Shown here: positions 32,912 to 41,483 of the stretch, one piece after another | Position numbering within the stretch: position 1 is the first letter of the stretch | Layout of the letters: each line of letters starts with the position of its first letter | DNA from: CAWVWD01 sp965662365 | Lineage (GTDB): Bacteria; Bacteroidota; Bacteroidia; Chitinophagales; Saprospiraceae | Direction: 5' to 3' | DNA length: 43,146 bases | NCBI GenBank assembly: GCA_965662365.1 | Contig: CBFIHR010000032.1 | Span: forward strand, 1 to 43,146 | The notes under the pieces: model-generated | Told to the model about the DNA's origin: nothing | The model's input: the letters and a program-made list of their open reading frames with translations, nothing else | The model's database searches: none | Program-made: the position numbers and the translations under genes

Positions 32912-33485
32912 TAACGGTTATTTTTATATTAAAAACTACAAAATAATCTTATTACAATACACAAATGCGAATTTAACAAAATCTAAATACAAAAATCATT
33001 GGATTTCAATACTTAATTAACTTCATTTCGGTATTAAACACCAAAATTGTCTATAATAAATTGGGCAGAACAAAATTACAAATTTCATGCTTCTATAATT
33101 CTACTTCTTCCCATTTCTGCAATACAGTTACTTGACTTTTACTAAAAAAATGATTCTTATCTCCGTAGGCCATTATCTCAATAGATTTTTGTTTTAATAA
33201 AAAATAGATAACGCTTATAATGATGATAAAATGAATAAGTTGTTATTACTTTTTTGAATACTTATATGGTAACAATGCTCAATAATTAATCAAAATCGGA
33301 TATTTTTACAACGTTTTCCGTTAGTAAAAAGTAATTAATAGTTGAATTTATCAGTTTTTAATTGAAACACTTTATATTTGATTGTTAGTTATGATTAGGA
33401 TGATTTGATTATAATGTATAATTCATCGTTTATTGTTCATAATTTTAAAAATCCTATTTTCTATTTTGATAAAAATACATATTTT
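32912..33485. other. Long AT-rich intergenic region
   Basis: 574 bases without a credible gene, separating the divergent DUF3109 and small exported-protein genes. The only element I can support is the -7 candidate at 33373-33380. I see no tRNA-like or riboswitch-like structure. Confidence 0.5.
33373..33380 (+). promoter_or_regulatory. Candidate -7 element for the small exported-protein gene
   Basis: TATATTTG matches TAnnTTTG exactly and lies 105 bases ahead of the ATG at 33486, implying a leader of about 98 bases. The -33 region is only T-rich, without a clear TTTG, so the call is moderate. Confidence 0.35.
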
Positions 33486-33911
33486 ATGAAAAAAGTAATA
33501 CTAAGTGCCGTTTTTGCGATGATTGCCGTTTTTGCAATGGCTCAAAGTAGCACACAAAATGTGCAAGCCGTAGAAATTTTGAAAGTAACACCTGAAGTTT
33601 ATGCTCAAAATGTGCAAGCAGACTTACAAAAAGTCTGTAAGCTAAAACCTGAACAAGCAGAGAAAGTGTACAAAATCGCTAAAACCACGGCTGAAAAAAT
33701 TCACCAATTAGAAAAAATCAATACTGGTAAAGGTAATCCTGACCATGAGTTGCATGTTAAAAAAACATTGCAATATGGCGAAGGTTATATTATCAATTTA
33801 TTAGATAAGAATCAAAGAGCTGCATACAGTAAAAAAGATAGAATTTTGCGTAAGCAAGAGTTAATCAGAGAACGTGAAGAAATGGCAAAAAATGCGGTAA
33901 AACGTAATTAA
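33486..33911 (+). CDS. Small exported helical protein
   Basis: 141 residues from the ATG at 33486, which starts a signal peptide (MKKVILSAVFAMIAVFAMAQ). Twenty-seven earlier in-frame codons are not signal-like. The mature part is charged and helical: LQKVCKLKPEQAEKVYKIAK, KIHQLEKINTGKGNPDHELH, YIINLLDKNQRAAYSKKDR and a basic end with RKQELIREREEMAKN. The layout resembles small periplasmic proteins of the Spy/CpxP kind, but I see no clear family signature. A strong terminator follows. Confidence 0.7.
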   Translation: MKKVILSAVFAMIAVFAMAQSSTQNVQAVEILKVTPEVYAQNVQADLQKVCKLKPEQAEKVYKIAKTTAEKIHQLEKINTGKGNPDHELHVKKTLQYGEGYIINLLDKNQRAAYSKKDRILRKQELIREREEMAKNAVKRN

Positions 33912-33935
33912 TGAATCGTTGTCTGATAATAAAAT

Positions 33936-33968
33936 AAAAGCCTTGATACTGCATATATCAAGGCTTTT
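33936..33968. terminator. Terminator after the small exported-protein gene
   Basis: Stem AAAAGCCTTGATA (33936-33948) with TATCAAGGCTTTT (33956-33968), 13 perfect pairs, 7-base loop, ending in a T run on the plus strand. It also lies 25 bases past the stop of the convergent serine hydrolase gene, so it can act in both directions. Confidence 0.85.
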
Positions 33969-33992
33969 CTATTTATGAATTATCGCTCCTAT

Positions 33993-35030
33993 CTATTTTG
34001 GGCGACTCAATATTTTCACAATACGATTGTATATAATTTCCGATAAGCTCCATGTATAACCTTCAAAATCTGTCGTATTAATAAATTGAATAACAACGGC
34101 ATCAATATCTTTATGGTATTTAGCAATACTCTGATATCCTGGAATCAATCCCGTATGATTGTATTTGTAAATAGAAGAATAGACTTCTTGCTCGCCTTCT
34201 TCAAATAATGAACCGTCGTTTAATGCCCTCAAAAATATCCCCACATCTTCAGCCGTTGCTATGATTGAGCCATTTTCGTCAGTTTTCAAATCCTTTTCGA
34301 CGCCAACATAATAGCCGCTCATCAAACTATCTAAATTTATTTCACTCAATGAACCATAAGTATTATTCAAATCCAAGGGCATTAAAATAGCTTCTTTGAT
34401 ATATTGAAATTCGCTATCATATCCAGTAACCTTTTTAATAAGTTCAGCAATCAATAAGTAATTAGTATTAGAATACTGATATTTCTTATTAGGTACAAAA
34501 TCAGCAGGCGAATCAAGAATCAACTCCAACGCTGCTTCACTGCTTTCGGGTGGATCGATCCAAAAGGCAGGTGTATCTGTAAAGTTAGGAATACCACTTC
34601 GATGCTGTACCATCATACGCAAAGTAATCTTATCTGCATATTCTATTCTATCAACAAGTTCCGGAAAATAATCGGCCAGCGTTTTATCCAAAGACAAACG
34701 CTTGTCACAAACTAATCGGGTAACAGCAAGTGCGTTATACAATTTACTAATACTCGCAATTTTGAATAAAGCATTCGGATCAGCAGGTATTTTATCTGCC
34801 CGATTATGCCAACCTGCGGCATAAAACGCTGGAGGTTCGTTTGCTTTATCGACATAAACAATAATGCCATCAAATTCATGATGAAGTGCGTCGTCAACCT
34901 GTTCTTGTACCGTATCTGGCAAAGGTTTTATCCAAGCTTTTATTAAAGGCCAAGGGACAAAAAACATGGAGATGGCTGTTCCAAGAAATAATATAACTCT
35001 GGTGATTAATGTAATTTGTTTTTTATTCAT
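33993..35030 (-). CDS. Beta-lactamase-fold serine hydrolase (class C/PBP4B-like)
   Basis: 345 residues. An N-terminal hydrophobic segment (about 8-30) is a signal or membrane anchor. The serine-enzyme motifs are all visible: SxxK in FKIASISKLY near 92, YSN in YQYSNTNYLL near 186, and HTG in YNHTGLIPGYQS near 293. LRMMVQHRSGIPNF follows the expected pattern between the first two. Such proteins act as D-amino-acid or ester hydrolases or as penicillin-recognising enzymes; beta-lactam resistance is not implied. It is monocistronic, with about 200 bases between it and the TonB receptor end. Confidence 0.9.
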   Translation of the reverse strand: MNKKQITLITRVILFLGTAISMFFVPWPLIKAWIKPLPDTVQEQVDDALHHEFDGIIVYVDKANEPPAFYAAGWHNRADKIPADPNALFKIASISKLYNALAVTRLVCDKRLSLDKTLADYFPELVDRIEYADKITLRMMVQHRSGIPNFTDTPAFWIDPPESSEAALELILDSPADFVPNKKYQYSNTNYLLIAELIKKVTGYDSEFQYIKEAILMPLDLNNTYGSLSEINLDSLMSGYYVGVEKDLKTDENGSIIATAEDVGIFLRALNDGSLFEEGEQEVYSSIYKYNHTGLIPGYQSIAKYHKDIDAVVIQFINTTDFEGYTWSLSEIIYNRIVKILSRPK

Positions 35031-35229
35031 TTATTTTCTATTGATATTACCGGCACTTTCTTATTCTTATAAAAAGGCGATAAGTGTACATTATACAACA
35101 TTATACAAGTTGGCTAATTTAATTATTTAGCAATAACTTTTTTGATATAATTAGACGTTCTACCTCTTTTTTAGGACGATGCTAAAGTGAATAAGGTATT
35201 TTGCAAAATAGAAATAGAATATTATTGAA

Positions 35230-37542
35230 CTACATTTTAAACTTTAATCCCATAAAAAATGTCCGAGGTTGAGCTGGTCCAAAAACAAAATTGCTATCCC
35301 GATTTTTTCCAATATCGAAATCATCTTGATACGCATTAAAGATATTTTTTATACCAGCATACAACTCGATGTCAGAAGCCATTTTTTTCATATCTAAGAG
35401 GTAAGAAAATTTCGTACTAACTTCATGAAATGCAGTTGTTGTAATAATTTCGTCAACTTCTTGATTAATCGCCCCAGCAAAATGTGGTACTTTCATACTT
35501 CCTGTATAAACATAATTAATATTAGCATTGATTCTTTGATTCGGTGTAAAACTCAAGGTCGCAAAACCATAATCATTCGGTGTTCGAATAAACTCTGTGA
35601 TACCTTCTAAATCATCAATATACTGAACAGGATTTTCAAATTCACTGGATTGTAAAGTAAAACCAGCTTCGACTTGAATTTTCCGATTATAATTCGCTCG
35701 TAATTCCAAAGTTGCCCCTTGCACCGTTGCTCCTTGTCCATTTTGTTTCTCAAATACTTCCCCAAAAGTATCTTCGCCAATCGGTTGTAAAAAGAAAGCG
35801 TCATTTAATTTAGTATAAAAACCTTCGAGCGTAAAACCAAAAACATAATCATCGGTCGGTTTATCAAAATTAATAGAACCACTCCAACTTCGGGAGCGTT
35901 CGGGCTGAAGGTCGGGCGATAAAGTCACACGAGAAATGCCGCCGCCCGCAAAGGCAATGTGCAGGTCAGTGTCAAAGGCTTGCGGTGCTCGAAAGCCTAC
36001 GCCATAACTCAGCCGAAACTGTGTATAATCTTTCCATTTATATAACAACGAAGCACGAGGACTCAAAATCGGCCGTTCCATCAAGTTGTGTTCGTCCATT
36101 CGCAGACCAGTTAATAGCGTTAAAGTTGGTGTGATTTCCCAATCACTTTGTAGAAAAACGCCTAAGTTTTTGGTCGTTTGGTCAACGAGATAATTATAAG
36201 CCGGAATTTCATCAAAAACATCATCAAAAATGTATTCTGTCCCGAACGTTAAGACATTTGTACCAACAAAAGCATTTTTTAATTTATGATTCAATTGTAA
36301 TCCTATGTTATAAGTACGCACATCCGAAATGCCATAAGGCGGATTTTTTAAGTGATTTTCTAATTCAGTGCCACCGTCAGGAATAATGCCTGTATAATGG
36401 TCACGAGCCGTATTTTGCCAAGCAGCGTAGGCAATGAATGACGAATTATCATTATTAAAATTGATTTGATAATCCATATTTGCCATCCAAACATTGTGCG
36501 TCCGTTCTTCGGCTTGTTGTGTTAAGTAAGCCGGTTTATCGACCATTTCGCCACCAAAACGATACTCATTAAGATTGCTAATACTAAATTCTAATTTTTG
36601 ATTGTCTTTTGGTAAGAAAAATAGGTTAGCACCCAGCGATGTATTTTCAATCAAAGGAATTTCAGAAAAATTATCACCATTATGATCATAAAAATCTCGC
36701 TGTCTTTTATTCAAAAAAAACGAAATACCTGAATTTTCATTTTTAGAAATAATCGTTGCATTACCCAAAAGCTGATTATCGTTGGTTTGACCATTGATAT
36801 TTTGATAATTATAATTCAGTTCATAGCTATTTTTTTTCGGGATTTTGGTAATCACGTTCACCGTGCCGCCGACCGCACTCGAACCATATAACGACGAACC
36901 GCCACCTCGGACGACTTCGATTCTGTCAATCATATTGACGGGTAGTTGTTCCATACCATACAAACCAGTCAACGGACTAAAAATCGGCCGACCATTCACC
37001 AGAATTTGAGAATAGCCACCTGCTAAACCGTTCATTCTCAACTGTGTATAATTACAAGTTTGACAATCTGTTTCAACTCTTAATCCAGGTTGAAACTTCA
37101 AACCTTCCGAAAGATTACAGGCTTGAACATTATCCAGCGTCTGACTATTCGTCACATTTACGATAATCGGAGTGTTCGTTTGTCGCTTAAAGGTTTTTGT
37201 TCCCGTCACAACAACCGCCTCAAACTCCATACTTCGTTCGGTGAGGTTAAAGTCTAATTGAACGGCCTGAGTTACTGCATTGATTTCGATGGTTTGCTGT
37301 ACCGACTGAAATCCAATATACGAGGCGATGACTACGTATTTTCCGTAAGGAATATCTGTTATTTTAAAATTTCCTTTTTGATTAGTCTGAACACCAAACG
37401 TCGTATTTTCTAAAAAAACAGAAGCAAATTCAACGGAACCTTCTTCACTACGCACTGTTCCGTAAACCGAACCAGTTTGTGCGAATAACATCATTGATAC
37501 ACCAACTAAAAGTATGGTTGAAATTGTTTTTTTGATATTCAT
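35230..37542 (-). CDS. TonB-dependent outer-membrane receptor with carboxypeptidase-D-like domain
   Basis: 770 residues from the ATG at 37542, which starts a signal peptide (MNIKKTISTILLVGVSMMLFAQ); ten earlier codons are unlikely to be used. Next is a CarboxypepD_reg-like domain (about 23-105: GSVYGTVRSEEGSVEFASVF, KGNFKITDIPYGKYVVIASY). The plug domain includes TDCQTCNYTQLRMNGLAGGY, GRPIFSPLTGLYG and RIEVVRGGGSSLYGSSAVGG. The rest is a 22-strand barrel ending in RTFFMGLKFKM. The CxxC motif is common to a subgroup near colicin/ferric-siderophore receptors. The divergent DtxR-type regulator and shared operator suggest uptake of iron, manganese or a metallophore. Confidence 0.93.
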   Translation of the reverse strand: MNIKKTISTILLVGVSMMLFAQTGSVYGTVRSEEGSVEFASVFLENTTFGVQTNQKGNFKITDIPYGKYVVIASYIGFQSVQQTIEINAVTQAVQLDFNLTERSMEFEAVVVTGTKTFKRQTNTPIIVNVTNSQTLDNVQACNLSEGLKFQPGLRVETDCQTCNYTQLRMNGLAGGYSQILVNGRPIFSPLTGLYGMEQLPVNMIDRIEVVRGGGSSLYGSSAVGGTVNVITKIPKKNSYELNYNYQNINGQTNDNQLLGNATIISKNENSGISFFLNKRQRDFYDHNGDNFSEIPLIENTSLGANLFFLPKDNQKLEFSISNLNEYRFGGEMVDKPAYLTQQAEERTHNVWMANMDYQINFNNDNSSFIAYAAWQNTARDHYTGIIPDGGTELENHLKNPPYGISDVRTYNIGLQLNHKLKNAFVGTNVLTFGTEYIFDDVFDEIPAYNYLVDQTTKNLGVFLQSDWEITPTLTLLTGLRMDEHNLMERPILSPRASLLYKWKDYTQFRLSYGVGFRAPQAFDTDLHIAFAGGGISRVTLSPDLQPERSRSWSGSINFDKPTDDYVFGFTLEGFYTKLNDAFFLQPIGEDTFGEVFEKQNGQGATVQGATLELRANYNRKIQVEAGFTLQSSEFENPVQYIDDLEGITEFIRTPNDYGFATLSFTPNQRINANINYVYTGSMKVPHFAGAINQEVDEIITTTAFHEVSTKFSYLLDMKKMASDIELYAGIKNIFNAYQDDFDIGKNRDSNFVFGPAQPRTFFMGLKFKM

Positions 37543-37569
37543 AATTATAAATTTAGATTTGCACAAATA

Positions 37570-37577
37570 CAAAGTTA
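37570..37577 (-). promoter_or_regulatory. -7 element of the TonB receptor promoter
   Basis: CAAAGTTA on the plus strand is TAACTTTG on the coding strand, an exact match to TAnnTTTG. It lies 28 bases ahead of the receptor ATG at 37542 and overlaps one arm of the palindrome at 37574-37589. A T-rich TTTTTG lies about 23 bases further upstream, a little beyond the normal spacing. Confidence 0.6.
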
Positions 37578-37589
37578 GATAATTCTAAC
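37574..37589. promoter_or_regulatory. Candidate operator of the DtxR-type regulator
   Basis: GTTAGATAATTCTAAC has six-base inverted arms GTTAGA/TCTAAC around TAAT. Its core, TTAG-N6-CTAA, resembles DtxR/IdeR sites (TTAGGTTAGCCTAA type). It lies between the divergent genes and overlaps the -7 element of the receptor promoter, the position expected for repression by a metal-loaded regulator. Confidence 0.55.
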
Positions 37590-37593
37590 AATA

Positions 37594-37619
37594 TTGTTTT
37601 CAAAAACTTTCTATCTTTG
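37594..37619 (+). promoter_or_regulatory. Candidate promoter of the DtxR-type gene
   Basis: TATCTTTG (37612-37619) matches TAnnTTTG exactly; TTG at 37594-37596 gives a short spacer of 15. Transcription from about 37626 places the ATG at 37635 almost at the 5' end. The TTG at 37617 lies inside this element, which argues against it as the translation start. Confidence 0.5.
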
Positions 37620-37634
37620 TATAAAAAAGATGGA

Positions 37635-38297
37635 ATGGCCACTAAAATCAAAGAAAATTATCTAAAAGCACTCTACTTTTTGAATAGAAAAGATAGGAAC
37701 ATCTCGTTAACTGCACTGGCAAACGATATGCAAGTACGTAAGCCAACCGTAAATGATATGGTGAAAAAGCTCAGTGCGGAGGGTTTTGTGAAATATGAAA
37801 GATATAAACCATTAAAACTAACCGAAAAGGGTAAAAAAGCTGCTGCTTTAGTTATTAGAAAGCACCGATTGACCGAAATGTTTTTGGCTCAAGTTATGGG
37901 ATTCGGCTGGGAAGAAGTACACGATATTGCCGAAGAAATAGAACACATCAATACGACGCAGTTTTTTGATAGAATGGACGAGATTCTGGGGTTTCCGACC
38001 ATCGATCCACACGGCTCACCGATACCCGACAAAGATGGAAATACGAATCAATTTAACTATGAATTATTAGCAAATATCCCAGCAAATACGACGGTTAAGC
38101 TGCGAGGGCTGCGAGATAGCTCAAAGGACTTTTTGGTATTTTTAAATAAAAAAAAGTTACAATTAGGAACAATAATAACGCTACATCATACCGAACCATT
38201 TGATAAAAGCATTATCGTTTCTTATGATGAATTTTCAGAAATTCAATTAAGTCATTCGGTATCAAGTCGATTATTAGTAGAGCGGTTTAGGAATTGA
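37635..38297 (+). CDS. DtxR/MntR-family metal-dependent transcriptional regulator
   Basis: 220 residues from the ATG at 37635 (MATKIKENYLKALYFL). A longer frame begins at TTG 37617, but that codon is inside the predicted promoter. The DtxR layout is complete: winged helix (about 1-70; ISLTALANDMQVRKPTVNDMVKKLSAEGFV then a wing YERYKPLKLTEKGKKAA), dimerisation and metal-binding domain (71-140; RKHRLTEMFLAQVMGF, with HDIAEEIEHI and FPTIDPHGSPIPDKDG), and a C-terminal SH3/FeoA-like domain (about 150-220; LRGLRDSSKDFLVFLNKKKL, LGTIITLHHTEPFD). It most likely represses the divergent TonB receptor when Mn or Fe is plentiful. Confidence 0.93.
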   Translation: MATKIKENYLKALYFLNRKDRNISLTALANDMQVRKPTVNDMVKKLSAEGFVKYERYKPLKLTEKGKKAAALVIRKHRLTEMFLAQVMGFGWEEVHDIAEEIEHINTTQFFDRMDEILGFPTIDPHGSPIPDKDGNTNQFNYELLANIPANTTVKLRGLRDSSKDFLVFLNKKKLQLGTIITLHHTEPFDKSIIVSYDEFSEIQLSHSVSSRLLVERFRN

Positions 38298-38480
38298 TTA
38301 ATGTCCTAATTAAGTGCATTCACGCACCGTTTTAAGTTATTTAAAATCCGTATCAAATCCTATTCCGCTCATTGAAAAAGCACTTTCATCGGCAAAATAG
38401 CAGAGTTCAGCTATTATTACTTGATTCTAACTATTTAAATCGTCATATTTGATGCAATAAACAGTGCTTTCATAAAAATT

Positions 38481-38514
38481 AAAGTTCTACCATTTTCGGG
38501 TAGAACTTTTTTTA
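38481..38514. terminator. Terminator between dtxR-type gene and manC
   Basis: Stem AAAGTTCTACC (38481-38491) with GGTAGAACTTT (38499-38509), 11 perfect pairs and a 7-base loop. A T run follows on the plus strand (TTTTTTT into 38514) and an A-rich/T-rich run on the minus strand. It overlaps the stop of manC at 38512 and can end both transcripts. Confidence 0.8.
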
Positions 38515-39588
38515 TAAAAAGCGTTCGCCACCTGCTTTACCAATATCGCCGACCACTTCCTTGATTTCTTGCTCTTTTGATTTTGGATAAATCAGTAATA
38601 CATCGCCTTCGTCAATAATAATATAATCATCTAAACCTTTGGCAACTAACAATTTATCTTTAGGCATACGAATCAAACAATTCGTAACCTCATCAGTATT
38701 CACCTCATTACCATTAATAACGTTATTGGCCTTATCTTTCTCTGATTCGATAAATAAAGACCCCCAAGTTCCTAAATCTGACCAGCCAAATGCTGATGGA
38801 ATGGTGTAAACATTATCCGCCTTTTCCATAATCGCATAATCAACCGAAATACTCGGTGTCGTCGGATAAGCTTCATCAATAAATGTTTGTTCTTCAGTCG
38901 TATTATAGGCTGATTTTCCCTTTTCTAAAATATCATAAATCTCTATGGCATTTTTTTGAAATGATTTCAAAATCGTTTTGACATTCCAAATAAAAATCCC
39001 TGCATTCCAAAGATAGTTACCGTCAGCAACGAACTTTTCAGCAGTTGCCAAGTTTGGTTTTTCTGTAAATTGAAGTACTTTATGCACACCATTTTCATTT
39101 GCTTTCGCAAAATTGATATAACCATAACCGGTGTTTGGATGCGAGGGCTGAATGCCTAAAGTCAATAATGCCTCCTTTTGACTCACAAAGTCCAAACCTT
39201 GATTAACTGTTTTTGTAAAATTGACTTCATCTAAAATAATATGGTCAGAAGGTGCAATAATGATATTCGCATCCGGCTCAAGATTTTCTAACTTAAAGCA
39301 AGTATAAGCCACACAAGGAGCTGTATTATTTCGAGAGGGTTCACAAAGGATTTGATTATCCGTTAGTTCTGGAAGATGTTCTTTGACCAAATCCTTGTAC
39401 ATTTTATTCGTAACAATGAAGATATTTTCTTTTGGACAAACTTTTAGAAAACGCTCGAAAGTTAATCGAATCAATGATTTTCCAACACCCAAAATATCCA
39501 AAAATTGTTTTGGACGAGAAACTCGACTTCCTGGCCAAAAGCGGCTTCCGATGCCACCTGCCATAATTGCTACGTAATTCTTGCTCAT
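38512..39588 (-). CDS. Mannose-1-phosphate guanylyltransferase
   Basis: 358 residues, the single-domain form without the phosphomannose isomerase extension. The nucleotide-binding signature is GGIGSRFWPGSRVSRPKQFL (10-29). Further landmarks are PSDHIILDE near 117, HPNTGYGYINFA near 148, FTEKPNLATAEKFV near 172, and LWNAGIFIW near 190. SVDYAIMEKADNV near 247 and FGWSDLGTWGSL near 265 are typical for the family. It makes GDP-mannose from mannose-1-phosphate and GTP. GDP-mannose feeds glycans and probably the GT2 enzyme at 4204-4932. The gene is monocistronic. Confidence 0.94.
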   Translation of the reverse strand: MSKNYVAIMAGGIGSRFWPGSRVSRPKQFLDILGVGKSLIRLTFERFLKVCPKENIFIVTNKMYKDLVKEHLPELTDNQILCEPSRNNTAPCVAYTCFKLENLEPDANIIIAPSDHIILDEVNFTKTVNQGLDFVSQKEALLTLGIQPSHPNTGYGYINFAKANENGVHKVLQFTEKPNLATAEKFVADGNYLWNAGIFIWNVKTILKSFQKNAIEIYDILEKGKSAYNTTEEQTFIDEAYPTTPSISVDYAIMEKADNVYTIPSAFGWSDLGTWGSLFIESEKDKANNVINGNEVNTDEVTNCLIRMPKDKLLVAKGLDDYIIIDEGDVLLIYPKSKEQEIKEVVGDIGKAGGERFL

Positions 39589-39864
39589 ATCTATTATTTT
39601 ATAAAAATGTTATTTTTCAATCGACACCACAAATGTATGGAAGGAAAACTAAATTTATATCAAATTTAGATTAATAATCAGGATATAGAAAATAGGGAAC
39701 AACGGCTGATAAGCGGCAAAAGAGCGTTTTTAAACGTTAGGATTTTAAGAAATCAACGCAAAAAACAATAAAAAGCCTTAATTTCGCTTATTAATAATAA
39801 TTTTTTGCAGGAAAATATCGTCCTATGCTATTTTCTAATCATTCAATATTAAAAATAAATTTTC

Positions 39865-40311
39865 ATGAAAAGTTTGAAATTACTTTCATTAGCACTTTTT
39901 GCAGTAGTTGCATTTACAATTTCATCATGTAGTACAGATGACTACGTTGTACCTTTTACGATTTCCGCAATTGATAACGATGTTGTCGGTAGCATGAACG
40001 ACTCTGAAATTGTTGGTAAGTTTAACATTACGAATAATACAGGCGAACAATTAACACTGCGTTGGGTTCGTCAAAACGAAAGTTTTCCTACAGGCTGGGA
40101 ATCTGCGATTTGTGACCATATTCTTTGCTATGATAGAGCGTTATCAGAAAGAGATTTGGTACTTGATGCAAATGCAACAGAAGAAATCAAATTTAATTTT
40201 TATCCAGAAGGTGTTTCAGGCTCAGGTACTGCAGACTTAGTGATTTTCGATCCTGCAAACCAAGAATTATCTACTGAAACGGTGTCGTTCTCTGCACTTG
40301 CACGCCAATAA
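39865..40311 (+). CDS. Predicted lipoprotein with beta-sandwich-like domain
   Basis: 148 residues. Signal MKSLKLLSLALFAVVAFTISSC with lipidated Cys22. The mature part is an Ig-like beta sandwich: VGKFNITNNTGEQLTLRWVR, SFPTGWESAICDHILCYDRA, LVLDANATEEIKFNFYPEGV, then SGTADLVIFDPANQEL and STETVSFSALARQ. The pair of cysteines in ICDHILCY may form a disulphide. I have seen similar pieces in exported proteins of this phylum, but I cannot assign a family or function. A strong terminator follows at 40341. Confidence 0.72.
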   Translation: MKSLKLLSLALFAVVAFTISSCSTDDYVVPFTISAIDNDVVGSMNDSEIVGKFNITNNTGEQLTLRWVRQNESFPTGWESAICDHILCYDRALSERDLVLDANATEEIKFNFYPEGVSGSGTADLVIFDPANQELSTETVSFSALARQ

Positions 40312-40340
40312 ACTCGTAAAATAGACTTCTAAAGTCTTTG

Positions 40341-40377
40341 AAAGGTAGCTAAAGGAATTTCTTTAGCTACCTTTTGT
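40341..40377 (+). terminator. Terminator after the lipoprotein
   Basis: Stem AAAGGTAGCTAAAG (40341-40354) with CTTTAGCTACCTTT (40361-40374), 14 perfect pairs, loop GAATTT, ending TTTTG. It lies 29 bases past the stop. Confidence 0.85.
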
Positions 40378-40542
40378 ATTTTATTCCTACTGATTTGAGT
40401 AAGAATTATCTTTAAAGTTCCATTCTCTTGAATATTCTCCTAACTTTGTAGTTTTATGTTTTAGTAAATTTAAAAATCATCAACAGGATTTTTGATTAAA
40501 AAAAGCGAAATATTTCCTTCAAGCACTCAAAATAAATTATTA

Positions 40543-41418
40543 ATGTTGTATTCGATGACCGGTTATGGTCGAGTTGTTAATGAGTTCGAACTGCGTACAA
40601 TTACGGTCGAAATTCGCTCTTTAAATAGTAAGTATGGTGATATTAAAATTAAAATGCCACAAACTTACAGAGAGAAAGAGCTGGAGATTCGTAAGATTAT
40701 TTCTGAGCAACTGCAACGAGGAAAAGTAGATGTCCTAATCGAAGTCGTAAGTTCAACCGGTGACGAAGATGTAAAAATCAATCGACCGCTATTCAAAAAA
40801 TATATTCAAGAGTTGCAAAGTACTTGTGCAGAGTTGGACTATAATGCACCGGATTTAGTTTCCTCTGTGATGCGTTTACCGAATGTTGTTGTGCCAAATA
40901 CCAACGCAATTTCGGAGGAATCATGGGCTCAACTCAAGTCGAGTATCAAACAGGCTGTTGATAAATTGATGCAATTTCGATTAGATGAAGGAAAAGTCTT
41001 AGAAACTGACTTTCAATTAAGAATACAGCACATTCAAGAAGGCTTGACGAAAGTCCCGGATTATGAGATGGCACGAATCACAAAACTCAAAGATAGATTA
41101 CGTCAAAATTTAGAAAAAATCAATATTAAAGATGGTTTTGACGAAAATCGTTTTGAGCAAGAAATCATCTTTTATCTTGAAAAAATGGATATTACGGAGG
41201 AAAAAGTCCGTTTGGAACAGCATTGTAAGTATTTCCTTAAAGAATTAAATGCGAACAAGACAACAAAAGGCAAAAAATTAAACTTTATATGTCAGGAGAT
41301 TGGTCGAGAGATTAATACGATTGGCTCAAAAGCTAACTCCTCTGATATTCAACGCATTGTCGTACAAATGAAGGACGATTTAGAAAAAGTCAAAGAACAA
41401 ATTGCAAATATACTTTAG
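40543..41418 (+). CDS. yicC: YicC-family endoribonuclease
   Basis: 291 residues from the ATG at 40543, which yields the family opening MLYSMTGYGR; 17 earlier codons in frame lack similarity. Typical elements follow: VEIRSLNSKYGDIKIKMPQ, REKELEIRKIISEQLQRGKV, then a long helical region with KLKDRLRQNLEKI, FEQEIIFYLEKMDITEEKVR and HCKYFLKELN. The conserved end LNFICQEIGREINTIGSKAN, then DIQRIVVQMKDDLEKVKEQ, is a YicC signature. E. coli YicC is an RNA endonuclease that targets small RNAs such as RyhB. Adjacent placement to gmk is conserved in many bacteria; here 65 bases separate the two genes. Confidence 0.94.
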   Translation: MLYSMTGYGRVVNEFELRTITVEIRSLNSKYGDIKIKMPQTYREKELEIRKIISEQLQRGKVDVLIEVVSSTGDEDVKINRPLFKKYIQELQSTCAELDYNAPDLVSSVMRLPNVVVPNTNAISEESWAQLKSSIKQAVDKLMQFRLDEGKVLETDFQLRIQHIQEGLTKVPDYEMARITKLKDRLRQNLEKINIKDGFDENRFEQEIIFYLEKMDITEEKVRLEQHCKYFLKELNANKTTKGKKLNFICQEIGREINTIGSKANSSDIQRIVVQMKDDLEKVKEQIANIL

Positions 41419-41420
41419 AT

Positions 41421-41465
41421 AAGTGTGAGGTGTAAGGTGCAATATTTACCTTATACCTCACGCTT
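41421..41465. repeat. Heptamer-array hairpin, copy C
   Basis: The left arm (41421-41438) reads AAGTGTGAGGTGTAAGGT, made of 7-nt units; the right arm (41448-41465) is its near-complement ACCTTATACCTCACGCTT. About 16 of 18 positions pair, two by G-T. The loop is 9 bases. It lies between the yicC stop and the gmk start at 41484, in the gmk leader. Confidence 0.75.
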
Positions 41466-41483
41466 CATACTGATATTTTATTA

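Noticed and set aside
33993..35030. Dedicated beta-lactamase
   Set aside because: The three motifs define the wider serine hydrolase family; nothing in sequence or context points to antibiotic hydrolysis.
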